Assembly: GCA_934162625.1 (NCBI GenBank)
Contig: CAKPJM010000019.1
Coordinates: 1 to 23,057, forward strand
Origin: an uncultured Clostridia bacterium
GTDB lineage: Bacteria; Bacillota; Clostridia; TANB77; CAG-508
DNA: 23,057 bases
Reading direction: 5' to 3'
The stretch's first letter is position 1; each line of letters opens with the position of its first letter. Below the pieces are notes generated by a model. The model did no database searches and was not told the DNA's origin. It saw nothing but the letters and a program-made list of their open reading frames with translations. Both the position numbers and the translations under genes were made by a program. Positions 7,998 through 14,563 of this stretch are shown here, piece by piece.

Positions 7998-9274
7998 ATG
8001 TTTATAGACTATACAAAAATAATAATTAAATCAGGAAACCGGAGGAAACGGAGCAGTTACATTTAGACGTGAAAAGTATGTAGCAGCAGGAGGACCAGAT
8101 GGTGGAGATGGTGGAAAAGGTGGAGACATATATTTTGTTGTTGACCCAGATTCCAATACATTAATAAATTTTAGGTATAATAAAAAATATAAAGCAGAAA
8201 ATGGTCAAAATGGAAGTGGAAATAGATGTTTCCGGAAAATCTGGAGAAGATTTATATATTAAAGTACCAATTGGAACAGTTGTAAAAGATGCAGAAACAG
8301 GAGAATTAATTGCAGATTTATCTAAAGAAAAACAATGCGAGTTAATACTTCCAGGAGGAAGAGGAGGAAAAGGAAACTCTCATTTTGCAACTTCCACAAG
8401 ACAAGCACCAAGGTTTGCTCAAGATGGAGAAAAAGGAATAGAAAAAGAAGTAATATTGGAATTGAAACTCTTAGCAGATGTTGGACTTATAGGTTTCCCA
8501 AGTGTTGGAAAATCTACAATACTTTCAATGGTAACATCGGCAAGACCTAAGATTGCAGATTATCATTTTACAACAATAGAGCCAAATTTAGGAGTTGTAA
8601 AGACTGAATTTGGAGATAGCTTTGTGCTTGCAGATATACCAGGAATTATAGAGGGAGCAAGCGAAGGAACAGGATTAGGATTAAGATTTTTAAGACATAT
8701 AGAAAGAACAAGACTTTTATTGCATGTTATTGATGTTTCAGGTTCGGAAGGAAGAAATCCAGTACAAGACTTTAATACAATAAACAAAGAACTAAAGAAA
8801 TATAGTGAAAAATTAAGTACAAGAAAGCAAATAATAGTTGCTAATAAAATAGATGCAATGCAAGACGAAAATTTATATGAGCAGTTAGAAAAATTAGCAA
8901 AAGAAAAAAATATAGAAATATTTAAAATATCAGCAGCAACAGGAGAAGGACTAAAAGAGCTATTTACACATGTATCGAAGGTATTAAAAGACTTGCCAAA
9001 AGAGGAAGTAGAAGAAATTGAAGAAAAGAAAGTGTATACATTAAAGAAAGAAGAAGAAGGATTTAGCGTAAGAATAGAAAATGGTGTATATGTTGTAGAA
9101 GGTCCTGCAGTAGAAAAAATATTAAGAAGAGCAAATTTAGAAGATAATGAATCTTTATATTACTTTCAAAAAAGTATTAGATTCCTAGGCGTAGAAGATA
9201 AGTTAAGGCAAATGGGAGTAAAAGAGGGAGATACAGTAAAATTTATGGATTGGGAAATGGAATGGTATGACTAA
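7998..9274 (+). CDS. obg: GTPase Obg, read through two +1 shifts at CGG
   Basis: Essential GTPase of 50S assembly, stringent response and, in Bacillus, sporulation. ATG 7998 follows AGGGAG at 7 nt and reads MFIDYTKIIIKSGN to codon 14. The next codon is CGG (8040-8042), and the plain frame stops 9 codons on. Skipping C8040 gives GGA and 64 further conserved codons of the glycine-rich Obg fold (GNGAVTFRREKYVAAGGP, GGDGGKGG). The next in-frame CGG (8233-8235) leads to a stop; skipping C8233 restores GKSGEDLYIKVPIGTVV and then 346 residues to the end. The total is 424 aa, normal for the family. The G domain has GFPSVGKST, switch DIPGIIEGA and NKID; the C-terminal OCT domain ends EWYD. Both recoded positions are conserved glycines. 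Because the gene is essential, two disabling mutations are unlikely; recoding is inferred. Confidence 0.9.
8040..8043 (+). other. +1 frameshift site 1 (AAC-C-GGA) in obg
   Basis: In-frame CGG at codon 15. Skipping C8040 reads GGA, the conserved Gly of the Obg glycine-rich N-terminus (SGN-G-GNG). The unshifted frame meets TAG nine codons later. Confidence 0.85.
8233..8236 (+). other. +1 frameshift site 2 (TTC-C-GGA) in obg
   Basis: In the frame restored after site 1, the codon after TTC is CGG. Skipping C8233 reads GGA, aligned with the Gly before the 'DLYIKVPIGT' strand of Obg. The unshifted frame reaches TAA within 10 codons. Confidence 0.85.
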
Positions 9275-9292
9275 AAAAATCCAAAAATTTGT

Positions 9293-9321
9293 TTGACAAT
9301 TGTTTGTTTGTATGATAATAT
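9293..9321 (+). promoter_or_regulatory. Promoter of lexA
   Basis: A perfect TTGACA (9293-9298), 17 nt, then TAATAT (9316-9321); an overlapping TATAAT is at 9319-9324. I see no GAAC-N4-GTTC box typical of Gram-positive LexA; the nearest symmetry is CAATTG at 9297-9302, overlapping the -35. Confidence 0.65.
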
Positions 9322-9328
9322 AATGGAA

Positions 9329-9378
9329 AATAAGAAAAGTTACTTTACTTTTGAGTGGTAAGGAGACTTTTTCTTATT
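9329..9378 (+). promoter_or_regulatory. Hairpin in the long lexA leader
   Basis: AATAAGAAAAGT (9329-9340) pairs with ACTTTTTCTTATT (9366-9378) with one bulge; the 25-nt loop contains GGTAAGGAG. It occupies the 5' UTR about 60 nt before the lexA start. There is no clear T run, so it is not an obvious terminator. Confidence 0.45.
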
Positions 9379-9437
9379 AGATACGGAAAGTTGAAAATTA
9401 ATTTTTCCATGTAGTAAATTTTTGGGAGTGATTAATA

Positions 9438-10091
9438 GTGAGTAAAGAAGAAATGACAGATTTAAATAAAAGAGAAAGAGCCATACTAAAGTTTATAGAA
9501 AAACAAATAAAAGATAAAGGGTATCCACCATCAGTTAGAGAAATAGGAAAGGCAGTAGGATTAAGTTCAACTGCAACAGTGCATGGATATTTAGCAAAAC
9601 TATCTAAAAAAGGTTATATAAAAAAAGAAGATCAAAAAGGAAGAACACTAAAAGTGCTTAAAGGAGGACTTGCAGATAATGAAAAATCTTCTCCAAAGCC
9701 AATATATAATGGAAGAGAGTTAGTAGATGTTCCAGTTATAGGAAAAATAACAGCAGGAGCTCCTATACTTGCTGTAGAAAATGTAACAGATACTTTTCCA
9801 ATTCCAATTGACTTTGTTGGAAATAGCGAAAGTTTTATGCTTACAGTACGAGGAGAAAGCATGATAGAAGCTGGAATTTTAGATGGTGATTACATATTAG
9901 TGAAAAGACAAAATGATGCTAGAAATGGACAAATAGTTGTTGCTTTAATTGAAGATGAAGCAACAGTTAAAACCTTTTATAAGGAAAAAGATCATATAAG
10001 ATTACAACCAGAAAATAGCACAATGGATCCAATAATAGTACCAGACTGTAAAATACTTGGTATTGTTGGAGGAGTATTTAGAAAATTATAA
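9438..10091 (+). CDS. lexA: LexA repressor (SOS response)
   Basis: Repressor of the SOS regulon that cleaves itself when stimulated by RecA filaments. The 217-aa protein has an N-terminal winged helix (PPSVREIGKAVGLSSTATVH, residues 30-49). The self-cleavage bond Ala106-Gly107 sits in ITAGAP. The S24-type peptidase dyad is Ser141 (RGESM) and Lys178 (ATVKTF). I chose GTG 9438 because GGGAGTGA lies ~8 nt upstream and the family starts a few residues before the helix domain. It has its own promoter and a terminator right after the stop. It lies directly downstream of obg, separated by a 163-nt leader. Confidence 0.97.
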   Translation: MSKEEMTDLNKRERAILKFIEKQIKDKGYPPSVREIGKAVGLSSTATVHGYLAKLSKKGYIKKEDQKGRTLKVLKGGLADNEKSSPKPIYNGRELVDVPVIGKITAGAPILAVENVTDTFPIPIDFVGNSESFMLTVRGESMIEAGILDGDYILVKRQNDARNGQIVVALIEDEATVKTFYKEKDHIRLQPENSTMDPIIVPDCKILGIVGGVFRKL

Positions 10092-10100
10092 AACAATATA

Positions 10101-10131
10101 AATTGCGTCTTGTGAAGGACGTAATTTTTTT
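10101..10131 (+). terminator. Terminator after lexA
   Basis: AATTGCGTC (10101-10109) pairs with GACGTAATT (10118-10126) with one G-U pair, followed by TTTTTTT ending at 10131. Confidence 0.85.
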
Positions 10132-10170
10132 ATATACTAGGAATTTTCTCAATTCCTAGTATATAAAAAA
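10126..10170. repeat. 20-bp perfect inverted repeat, possible bidirectional terminator
   Basis: The arms 10126-10145 and 10151-10170 are exact reverse complements around a 5-nt loop (TTCTC). The outer ends are T6 and A6, so the structure overlaps the U tract of the lexA terminator. A family B repeat begins at the next base. Confidence 0.7.
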
Positions 10171-10243
10171 TGCTATAATCGCTATTGCCTTTGAGATTTC
10201 CTCATTTCATTCGGAAACTCAAATCGGCGAGAGCAAACAAGGA
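10171..10243 (+). repeat. Family B dispersed repeat, copy 1
   Basis: The fullest copy of a ~70-bp element. It opens TGCTATAATCGCTATTGCC and contains an 11-bp imperfect hairpin: TTTGAGATTTCC (10191-10201) against GGAAACTCAAA (10213-10223). Other copies are at 13090-13131, 22147-22213 and, inverted, 14492-14542. Confidence 0.75.
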
Positions 10244-10520
10244 GAAATTTAAAATTTTCTTGGTTGTTCTTATTAGTTTTCGTTAAAATGTAGGGGCAGG
10301 CCCTGTGTCTGTCCGAAGAAACATCTAAAAAATCTAGGGACTGTCCTGAATTTTTAAATTTGAATAATGTAGAATAAATGTAGGGGCGTATTGAATACGC
10401 CCAAAATGCCAAATATATTGCAAACGTTGTAGGGGCTCTGGGACAAAAGGGGTCTGTCCCCATTTGTTCAAATTCCAATTTGCATAATTATAAAAAATTA
10501 GGCAAATACTAGACAAGAGG
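10244..10520. repeat. Repeat-rich gap with three family A/C palindromes
   Basis: No gene is supported in the 10092-10528 gap; minus-strand ORFs here are translations of repeats. It holds TAGGGGCAGGCCCTGTGTCT (10291-10310) with its pairing arm, a block AGGGACTGTCCTGAA (~10336-10350) shared with 15639-15655, GGGCGTA/TACGCCC (10384-10402), and a fuller family A copy at 10413-10461 that ends in a GGGACA...TGTCCC type palindrome. Confidence 0.65.
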
Positions 10521-10528
10521 TGATTAAT

Positions 10529-10672
10529 TTGCAAAAAAATAATAGTGATAATAAGAAAAAAAACACCACAAGGTATGGAGAATTTGTGTGCTCTGAGTAT
10601 AAATGGTTACCAATAGAAAAACAAAAGGAACAAGCAGAAAAACTAGCCAATATAACAAAAAAGAAAAAATGA
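10529..10672 (+). CDS. 47-residue basic protein of unknown function, TTG start
   Basis: A short frame starts at TTG 10529, with AGAGGTGAT placed 8 nt upstream, and ends at TGA 10670-10672. The 47-aa product is very basic, with a Lys/Asn-rich start, a central RYGEFVCSEYKWLPIEKQKE, and a terminal KKKK. It has one Trp and one Cys, no membrane segment and no CGG codon. I do not recognise the family. Its support is the good ribosome binding site and the coding-like middle; no promoter directly upstream is obvious. The next promoter starts at the base after the stop codon. Confidence 0.55.
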   Translation: MQKNNSDNKKKNTTRYGEFVCSEYKWLPIEKQKEQAEKLANITKKKK

Positions 10673-10701
10673 TTGACTATTATATGAAATAGTAATATAA
10701 T
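10673..10701 (+). promoter_or_regulatory. Promoter of the unknown gene at 10786
   Basis: TTGACT (10673-10678), 17 nt, TATAAT (10696-10701), near-consensus. Confidence 0.75.
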
Positions 10702-10710
10702 TATTTTTCG

Positions 10711-10749
10711 TGATTAGTCATGGCACACCCAAGCAAAATTGACTAATTA
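10711..10749 (+). promoter_or_regulatory. 5' UTR hairpin upstream of the unknown gene
   Basis: ATTAGTCA (10713-10720) is exactly complementary to TGACTAAT (10740-10747), extendable by two outer pairs including one G-U. The 19-nt loop (TGGCACACCCAAGCAAAAT) is unusually C-rich for this region. It falls just after the predicted transcript start, so it could be an operator or a structured leader. Confidence 0.5.
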
Positions 10750-10785
10750 AAATCTAAAAATATGCTAAAAGAAAGGTATGACTTG

Positions 10786-11361
10786 ATGGAAAAAGAATTT
10801 TTGGAATATGTTAAAAGGTTAAAAGAAAGTGGGCTGTCAAAGACAATATCCTTAGCATCTTCTAAAAGAGAGCTGAAACAAGAAATAAGAAAATTTAGAA
10901 GCAAGAATCGGAAATTTATAAAAGAATTAAAAGTGTGGGCAAAAAAATGGGCAAAAAATAGAGTTAACGGAGAATATGTTTTTTTTAGTGCTAGAGAAAC
11001 TGAAGAAAGTAAAAACATTGAAAATCCAATGGAAATCGTGCTTTGCATATATTTTATGCAAAATAAAAATGTATCAGAATGTGAGATTTTTCAAAACTTT
11101 ATAGATTTGCAATATTCTTTAATAAATTCTAAAATGAAAGTAGCAGAAGCTATTGCTTACTTAATAACAACGAAGGATATTAAAGATATTAATGCACATG
11201 ATATATTCTTATACTATGAAATTTTCGATAAAAAGGAAGCAATCAAAGGAAGCTTTGACGAAGACGATGATGAAGATGTGAATGAAGATGAAAATAAGGG
11301 TGAGTTTGACGAAGAAGAATATGAAATTATAACTGCAGATATTAATGGATGCAATTATTAA
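10786..11361 (+). CDS. Unrecognised 191-aa protein with an acidic C-terminal tail
   Basis: The start at ATG 10786 has GAAAGG about 9 nt upstream; an in-frame ATG at 10762 has no ribosome binding site. The first ~60 residues are strongly basic (RKFRSKNRKFIKELKVWAKK). The middle is mixed helical-looking sequence. Residues ~155-180 are very acidic (EDDDEDVNEDEN). There is no signal peptide or membrane segment and no family I recognise. It has its own promoter, leader hairpin and terminator. Codon 42 is CGG (10909-10911), and the frame stays open for 149 codons after it. If CGG forced a +1 shift here, translation would stop at TAA 10919-10921 with a 45-residue product. So either CGG can sometimes be decoded normally, or this gene behaves differently. 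Confidence 0.6.
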   Translation: MEKEFLEYVKRLKESGLSKTISLASSKRELKQEIRKFRSKNRKFIKELKVWAKKWAKNRVNGEYVFFSARETEESKNIENPMEIVLCIYFMQNKNVSECEIFQNFIDLQYSLINSKMKVAEAIAYLITTKDIKDINAHDIFLYYEIFDKKEAIKGSFDEDDDEDVNEDENKGEFDEEEYEIITADINGCNY

Positions 11362-11387
11362 GAAAAATTCAGAAATACTTGGGTGTA

Positions 11388-11421
11388 TAATCGCTTTTCA
11401 AATTTGAAAGGCGATTATTTT
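11388..11421 (+). terminator. Terminator after the 191-aa gene
   Basis: TAATCGC (11388-11394) pairs with GCGATTA (11411-11417), and the inner TTTCAAATTTGAAA is itself self-complementary, followed by TTTT. Convincing hairpin. Confidence 0.8.
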
Positions 11422-11440
11422 AAAAAATAAACAAAAATTG

Positions 11441-11471
11441 TAATATTAATTGAACTTTCCTAATATACATT
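11441..11471 (+). promoter_or_regulatory. Possible sporulation (SigE-like) promoter of spoIVA
   Basis: TAATATT (11441-11447) and TATACATT (11464-11471) resemble the SigE -35 and -10 elements. The 16-nt spacer is slightly longer than usual. SigE control is known for spoIVA in Bacillus; here it is a tentative match. Confidence 0.35.
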
Positions 11472-11520
11472 TATTAAAGTTTAATTGTACAAACATTTTT
11501 ATTTAGGAGGGAATATTAGT

Positions 11521-13001
11521 ATGGAAAATTTGGGAATATATGAAGACATAGCTAATCGTACAGATGGAGATATATATGTTGGAGTAGTTCGGACCTGTTA
11601 GAACTGGAAAATCCACATTTATAAAAAATTTTATGGATTTATTGGTTTTACCAAACATACAAAATACTCATAAAAGAGAACGAGCAAGAGATGAATTGCC
11701 ACAAAGTGCAGCAGGAAGAACTATAATGACTACAGAACCAAAATTTGTACCTAATGAGGCAGTAGAAATTACAATAGGAGAAAATCTAAAATTAAAAACA
11801 CGATTAGTAGATTGTGTTGGATATTTGGTTAATAATGCACTTCGGATATATGGAAAATGATGTTCCAAGAATGGTAAAAACACCTTGGTCAGAGGAGGAA
11901 ATACCATTTGAAGTTGCAGCAGAAGTTGGAACTAAAAAAGTAATTACAGAACACTCTACAATAGGAATACTTGTTACAACAGATGGGAGCATAACAGAAA
12001 TTCCGAGAGAAGACTATATAGAGGCAGAAGAAAGAGTTGTTAGAGAATTAAAAGAATTGAATAAACCTTTTGTTATAGTATTAAACACAAATAATCCATA
12101 TTCAGACTATTGCAAAGAGTTAGCAAAAACACTTGAAGAAAAATATGAAGTATCAGTAATTCCGACAGATTGTACAAATTTAAATATGGAAGATGTTAAT
12201 GATATATTTGGAAAAATACTATATGAATTCCCTGTAGAAAGAATAAATCTAAATTTTCCAGGTTGGATTGATGGGCTAAATGATGACCATAAATTAAAAC
12301 AAGAGCTATACACAAACATAAAAGAAGCATTTAAGAGTATAAGTGTAGTTAAAAGTGTAAATTCAGGAATAGAAAGAATAAACAGTGCAGAAATAGTAGA
12401 ACAAACAATAATAAAAGAAATAAACTTAGGAAATGGTTCTGTAACTTTAGATATACAATTACAAAGTAATCTATTCTATCAAGTGCTAACAGAAATAACA
12501 GGAGTAGAAGTTCAAAATGAAGCAGACTTATTTTCTACAATCTCTAATTTATCTAAAGTAAAAAAAGAGTATGATAAAGTAGCAATTGCACTTGAAGAAG
12601 TAAAACAAAAAGGATATGGAATCGTAACACCAACTATGGAGGAACTAATACTAGATGAACCAGAAATGGTAAAACAAGGATCTCGTTTTGGAGTAAGGTT
12701 AAGGGCAAAAGCACCATCAATACATATGATTAGAGCAGACATCGAAACAGAAGTATCACCAATAGTAGGAAGTGAAAAACAATCAGAGGAATTAGTAAAT
12801 TACTTGTTATCAGAATTTGAAAATGATCCAATAAAAATTTGGGAGTCAAATATATTTGGCAAAAACTTGCATGAATTAGTAAATGAAGGCTTACAAAATA
12901 AACTTTATAGAATGCCAGAAGATGCACAAGAAAAACTACAAGAGACATTGGAAAGAATAATAAATGAAGGAAGCGGAGGATTAATTTGTATAATATTATA
13001 A
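11521..13001 (+). CDS. spoIVA: Stage IV sporulation ATPase SpoIVA, read through two +1 shifts at CGG
   Basis: SpoIVA is the ATPase that polymerises on the forespore surface and forms the coat basement layer. ATG 11521 follows TAGGAGGG and reads 23 codons (MENLGIYEDIANRTDGDIYV...). The next codon is CGG (11590-11592), and the plain frame ends two codons later at TAG. Skipping C11590 gives GPVRTGKS, the Walker A motif, starting at Gly24. After 84 codons (DELPQSAAG, MTTEPKFVPN, RLVDCVGY) a second in-frame CGG (11843-11845) precedes a stop. Skipping C11843 gives GYMEND and then 385 conserved residues ending ERIINEGSGGLICIIL. The total is 492 aa, the same length I recall for Bacillus subtilis SpoIVA. 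The rest of the gene is intact and uses no CGG. Single-gene unit between two terminators. Confidence 0.92.
11590..11593 (+). other. +1 frameshift site 3 (GTT-C-GGA) in spoIVA
   Basis: The skipped C11590 exposes GGA, the first glycine of the Walker A motif GPVRTGKS. Without the shift the frame ends at TAG two codons later, before any catalytic part is made. Confidence 0.88.
11843..11846 (+). other. +1 frameshift site 4 (CTT-C-GGA) in spoIVA
   Basis: The skipped C11843 exposes GGA, aligned with the Gly of the family's 'GY.E..GPRM' segment. The unshifted frame ends at TGA five codons after the CGG. Confidence 0.88.
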
Positions 13002-13008
13002 GCTAAAA

Positions 13009-13034
13009 GGACGCACTATGCGTCCCTTTAAATT
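13009..13034 (+). terminator. Terminator after spoIVA
   Basis: GGACGCA (13009-13015) pairs with TGCGTCC (13019-13025) around CTA, followed by CTTTAAATTTT. Confidence 0.7.
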
Positions 13035-13334
13035 TTGCAGTTGACCTAAAAGGTATACTTAACGAAATTCCTTTCCTATTCAACAAAAATGCTATAATCG
13101 CTATTGCCTTTGAAATTTCCTCATTTTATTCAAAAATAATATCATGGTAATTACTTGGAAGATGGGATGGACAGAGAAATCTTTTCTCTAAATAAATTAC
13201 AATTTGTTCTATAGGGGATAGCAAAGAATTTACGTAGAGGAAATATGTCAGAACAAAAATTGAAATAAACTAAGACTGAGTGAGAAAAAGTGAGATATTG
13301 ATATAAAAATAGGCAAAAACAATAAAATATAGTT
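13035..13334. other. Gap without a gene; contains a family B repeat
   Basis: No open frame here is supported. 13090-13131 is a truncated copy of repeat family B (GCTATAATCGCTATTGCC...), cut off before its right hairpin arm. The remaining ~200 bases (13132-13334) are purine-rich and non-coding. Because a strong terminator follows at 13335, a small RNA is possible, but I cannot assign one. Confidence 0.5.
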
Positions 13335-13368
13335 AAAAACATTCAAATTTAGAGTTTGAATGTTTTTT
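13335..13368 (+). terminator. Strong terminator just upstream of the ctsR promoter
   Basis: AAAAACATTCAAA (13335-13347) pairs with TTTGAATGTTTTT (13355-13367), a 13-bp perfect stem with a 7-nt loop and a T run. It ends no visible gene; its 3' arm doubles as the -35 of ctsR. Confidence 0.8.
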
Positions 13369-13383
13369 AAAATATGTTATACT
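13356..13383 (+). promoter_or_regulatory. Promoter of the ctsR operon
   Basis: TTGAAT (13356-13361), 16 nt, TGT-TATACT (hexamer 13378-13383, extended -10). It overlaps the 3' arm of the preceding terminator. Confidence 0.7.
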
Positions 13384-13389
13384 ATTAAT

Positions 13390-13413
13390 AGTCAAAGAAA
13401 GTCAAAGTCAAAA
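13390..13413 (+). promoter_or_regulatory. CtsR operator
   Basis: AGTCAAA (13390-13396), the spacer GAA, AGTCAAA (13400-13406), then a third partial heptad GTCAAAA (13407-13413). This matches the CtsR box, a direct heptad repeat with a 3-nt spacer, and sits on the predicted transcript start. It predicts autorepression of the operon, relieved by heat or protein stress. Confidence 0.9.
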
Positions 13414-13428
13414 AAAGAGGTGAAGGAC

Positions 13429-13881
13429 ATGAAAATGTCAGATGTAATAGAGGAATTTATAAAAGACTTGTTTGATGATGAACAAGATTATGTAGAAATA
13501 CAAAGAAATGAGTTGGCAGAAAAATTTAATTGTGTGCCATCACAAATAAATTATGTAATATCTACAAGATTTAGACCATCACAAGGTTACTATGTAGAAA
13601 GTAGGCGTGGTGGTGGAGGGCACATAAGAATTAAAAAAGTAAATATAACAAAAAGTAACTATTTAATGCATATAATAACTAGCATGGGAGACAAAATAAC
13701 ATCAAATGAGGTGGATATTTTTATAAGTAACTTTTTATCATATGACATTATAAATAAAACAGAAGCAAAGCTATTAAAAGTAGCAACAAGCGATAATGTG
13801 CTTGTAGTACCACAAGAGATAAAAGATAAATTGAGGGCAAGTATTTTTAAAAACATGATACTTAACCTTGTAGAAGATTAA
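13429..13881 (+). CDS. ctsR: Heat-shock repressor CtsR
   Basis: Dimeric winged-helix repressor of class III heat-shock genes (clp genes), inactivated by heat and by McsB-ClpCP. The 150-aa protein has the DNA-binding part in CVPSQINYVISTRF (about residues 33-46) and the wing with the heat-sensing glycine loop RRGGGGHIRI. The C-terminal domain contacts McsB and the dimer partner. ATG 13429 was chosen because GAGGTGA lies ~6 nt upstream and MSDVIEEFI is the family start; the frame is open further upstream only through the operator. First gene of ctsR-mcsA-mcsB-clpC; mcsA follows after 18 nt. Confidence 0.97.
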   Translation: MKMSDVIEEFIKDLFDDEQDYVEIQRNELAEKFNCVPSQINYVISTRFRPSQGYYVESRRGGGGHIRIKKVNITKSNYLMHIITSMGDKITSNEVDIFISNFLSYDIINKTEAKLLKVATSDNVLVVPQEIKDKLRASIFKNMILNLVED

Positions 13882-13899
13882 TTAAAGGAGGTAATAGTT

Positions 13900-14451
13900 A
13901 TGTTGTGTCAAAAATGTAATAAAAAAGAGGCAAATGTTAAATATACAGAAATTGTTAATGGAGAAAAAAGAGAAATGATGCTATGTGAAGAGTGTAGCCA
14001 TAAACTAGGATTAGATAATATTGACTTTAAAATGCCAATAGACTTTTCTAGTTTCTTTGGAGGACTATTGGAAGATGAAGAATACAATTCACCAGAGTTT
14101 ATGCCATTGTTCCAAACAGTAAAGGAATTGAAATGTGATAATTGCAATTTAACATATGATGAGTTTGTTAATCAGGGAAAATTTGGATGTCCAGAATGTT
14201 ATAATGTATTTTCTAATAAAATAGATTCATTACTAAAAAGAATACATGGAAGCAATGAGTACAGAGGAAGAAGAGCTTTAAATAGTGCAGTAGAAAACTT
14301 TAATAATTTTGAGCAAGAAAACAAAAAAGAAGTAAAAGAAGAAACTAAGTTAGAAAAATTACAAAAAGATTTGAAAAAAGCAATAGCAGATGAAAGATAT
14401 GAAGATGCAGCAAAAATCAGAGATGAAATAAAAGAATTAGAAAACAAGTAA
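13900..14451 (+). CDS. mcsA: McsA, zinc-finger activator of the McsB arginine kinase
   Basis: Partner that stimulates McsB and links it to ClpC. The 183-aa protein has an N-terminal CxxC zinc finger pair (MLCQKCNKK; MLCEECSHK) and a second pair in the middle (LKCDNCN; FGCPECYN). A C-terminal UVR motif (LQKDLKKAIADERYEDAAKI, about residues 148-167) is the usual ClpC-interacting coil. AAAGGAGGT precedes ATG 13900 at a normal distance. It lies 18 nt after ctsR. Unlike compact operons where mcsB follows at once, 112 nt separate it from mcsB, and the gap holds a terminator-like palindrome and a repeat. Confidence 0.97.
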   Translation: MLCQKCNKKEANVKYTEIVNGEKREMMLCEECSHKLGLDNIDFKMPIDFSSFFGGLLEDEEYNSPEFMPLFQTVKELKCDNCNLTYDEFVNQGKFGCPECYNVFSNKIDSLLKRIHGSNEYRGRRALNSAVENFNNFEQENKKEVKEETKLEKLQKDLKKAIADERYEDAAKIRDEIKELENK

Positions 14452-14458
14452 AAAGAGC

Positions 14459-14480
14459 AAAGCAACTTAAGTTGCTTTTT
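14459..14480 (+). terminator. Terminator-like palindrome between mcsA and mcsB
   Basis: AAAGCAACTT (14459-14468) and AAGTTGCTTT (14469-14478) form a perfect palindrome followed by TT, eight bases after the mcsA stop. It may partly uncouple mcsA from mcsB expression. Confidence 0.55.
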
Positions 14481-14491
14481 ACTCTAGCATA

Positions 14492-14542
14492 TTTGAGTTC
14501 CCGAATGAAATGGAAAAATCTCAAAGGTAATAGATGTTATAA
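14492..14542 (-). repeat. Family B dispersed repeat, copy 4 (inverted)
   Basis: Reverse complement of family B: on the minus strand TATTACCTTTGAGATTT and CATTTCATTCGGGAACTC match 10183-10221. It lies inside the mcsA-mcsB gap and ends just before the mcsB ribosome binding site. Confidence 0.7.
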
Positions 14543-14563
14543 GATTTGAAGGAGGAAGAGTGC

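Noticed and set aside
8201..9274. A separate obg start at GTG/ATG near 8201-8210
   Set aside because: It would omit the Obg fold, which is clearly encoded upstream in the other two frames with a good ribosome binding site at 7985.
9293..9330. LexA operator at the lexA promoter
   Set aside because: No GAAC-N4-GTTC match; the CAATTG symmetry is too short to claim.
10182..10534. Minus-strand ORFs of 98 and 66 codons after lexA
   Set aside because: They run across family A and B repeats, have no ribosome binding site, and contain repeat-derived peptides.
11633..11860. A separate small gene inside the spoIVA region
   Set aside because: Its translation is the Walker A-containing middle segment of SpoIVA, continuous with both neighbours after the +1 shifts.
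7998..13001. obg and spoIVA as pseudogenes
   Set aside because: Each is full length and conserved apart from single inserted C's, and Obg is essential. Decay would give varied lesions, not the same one four times.
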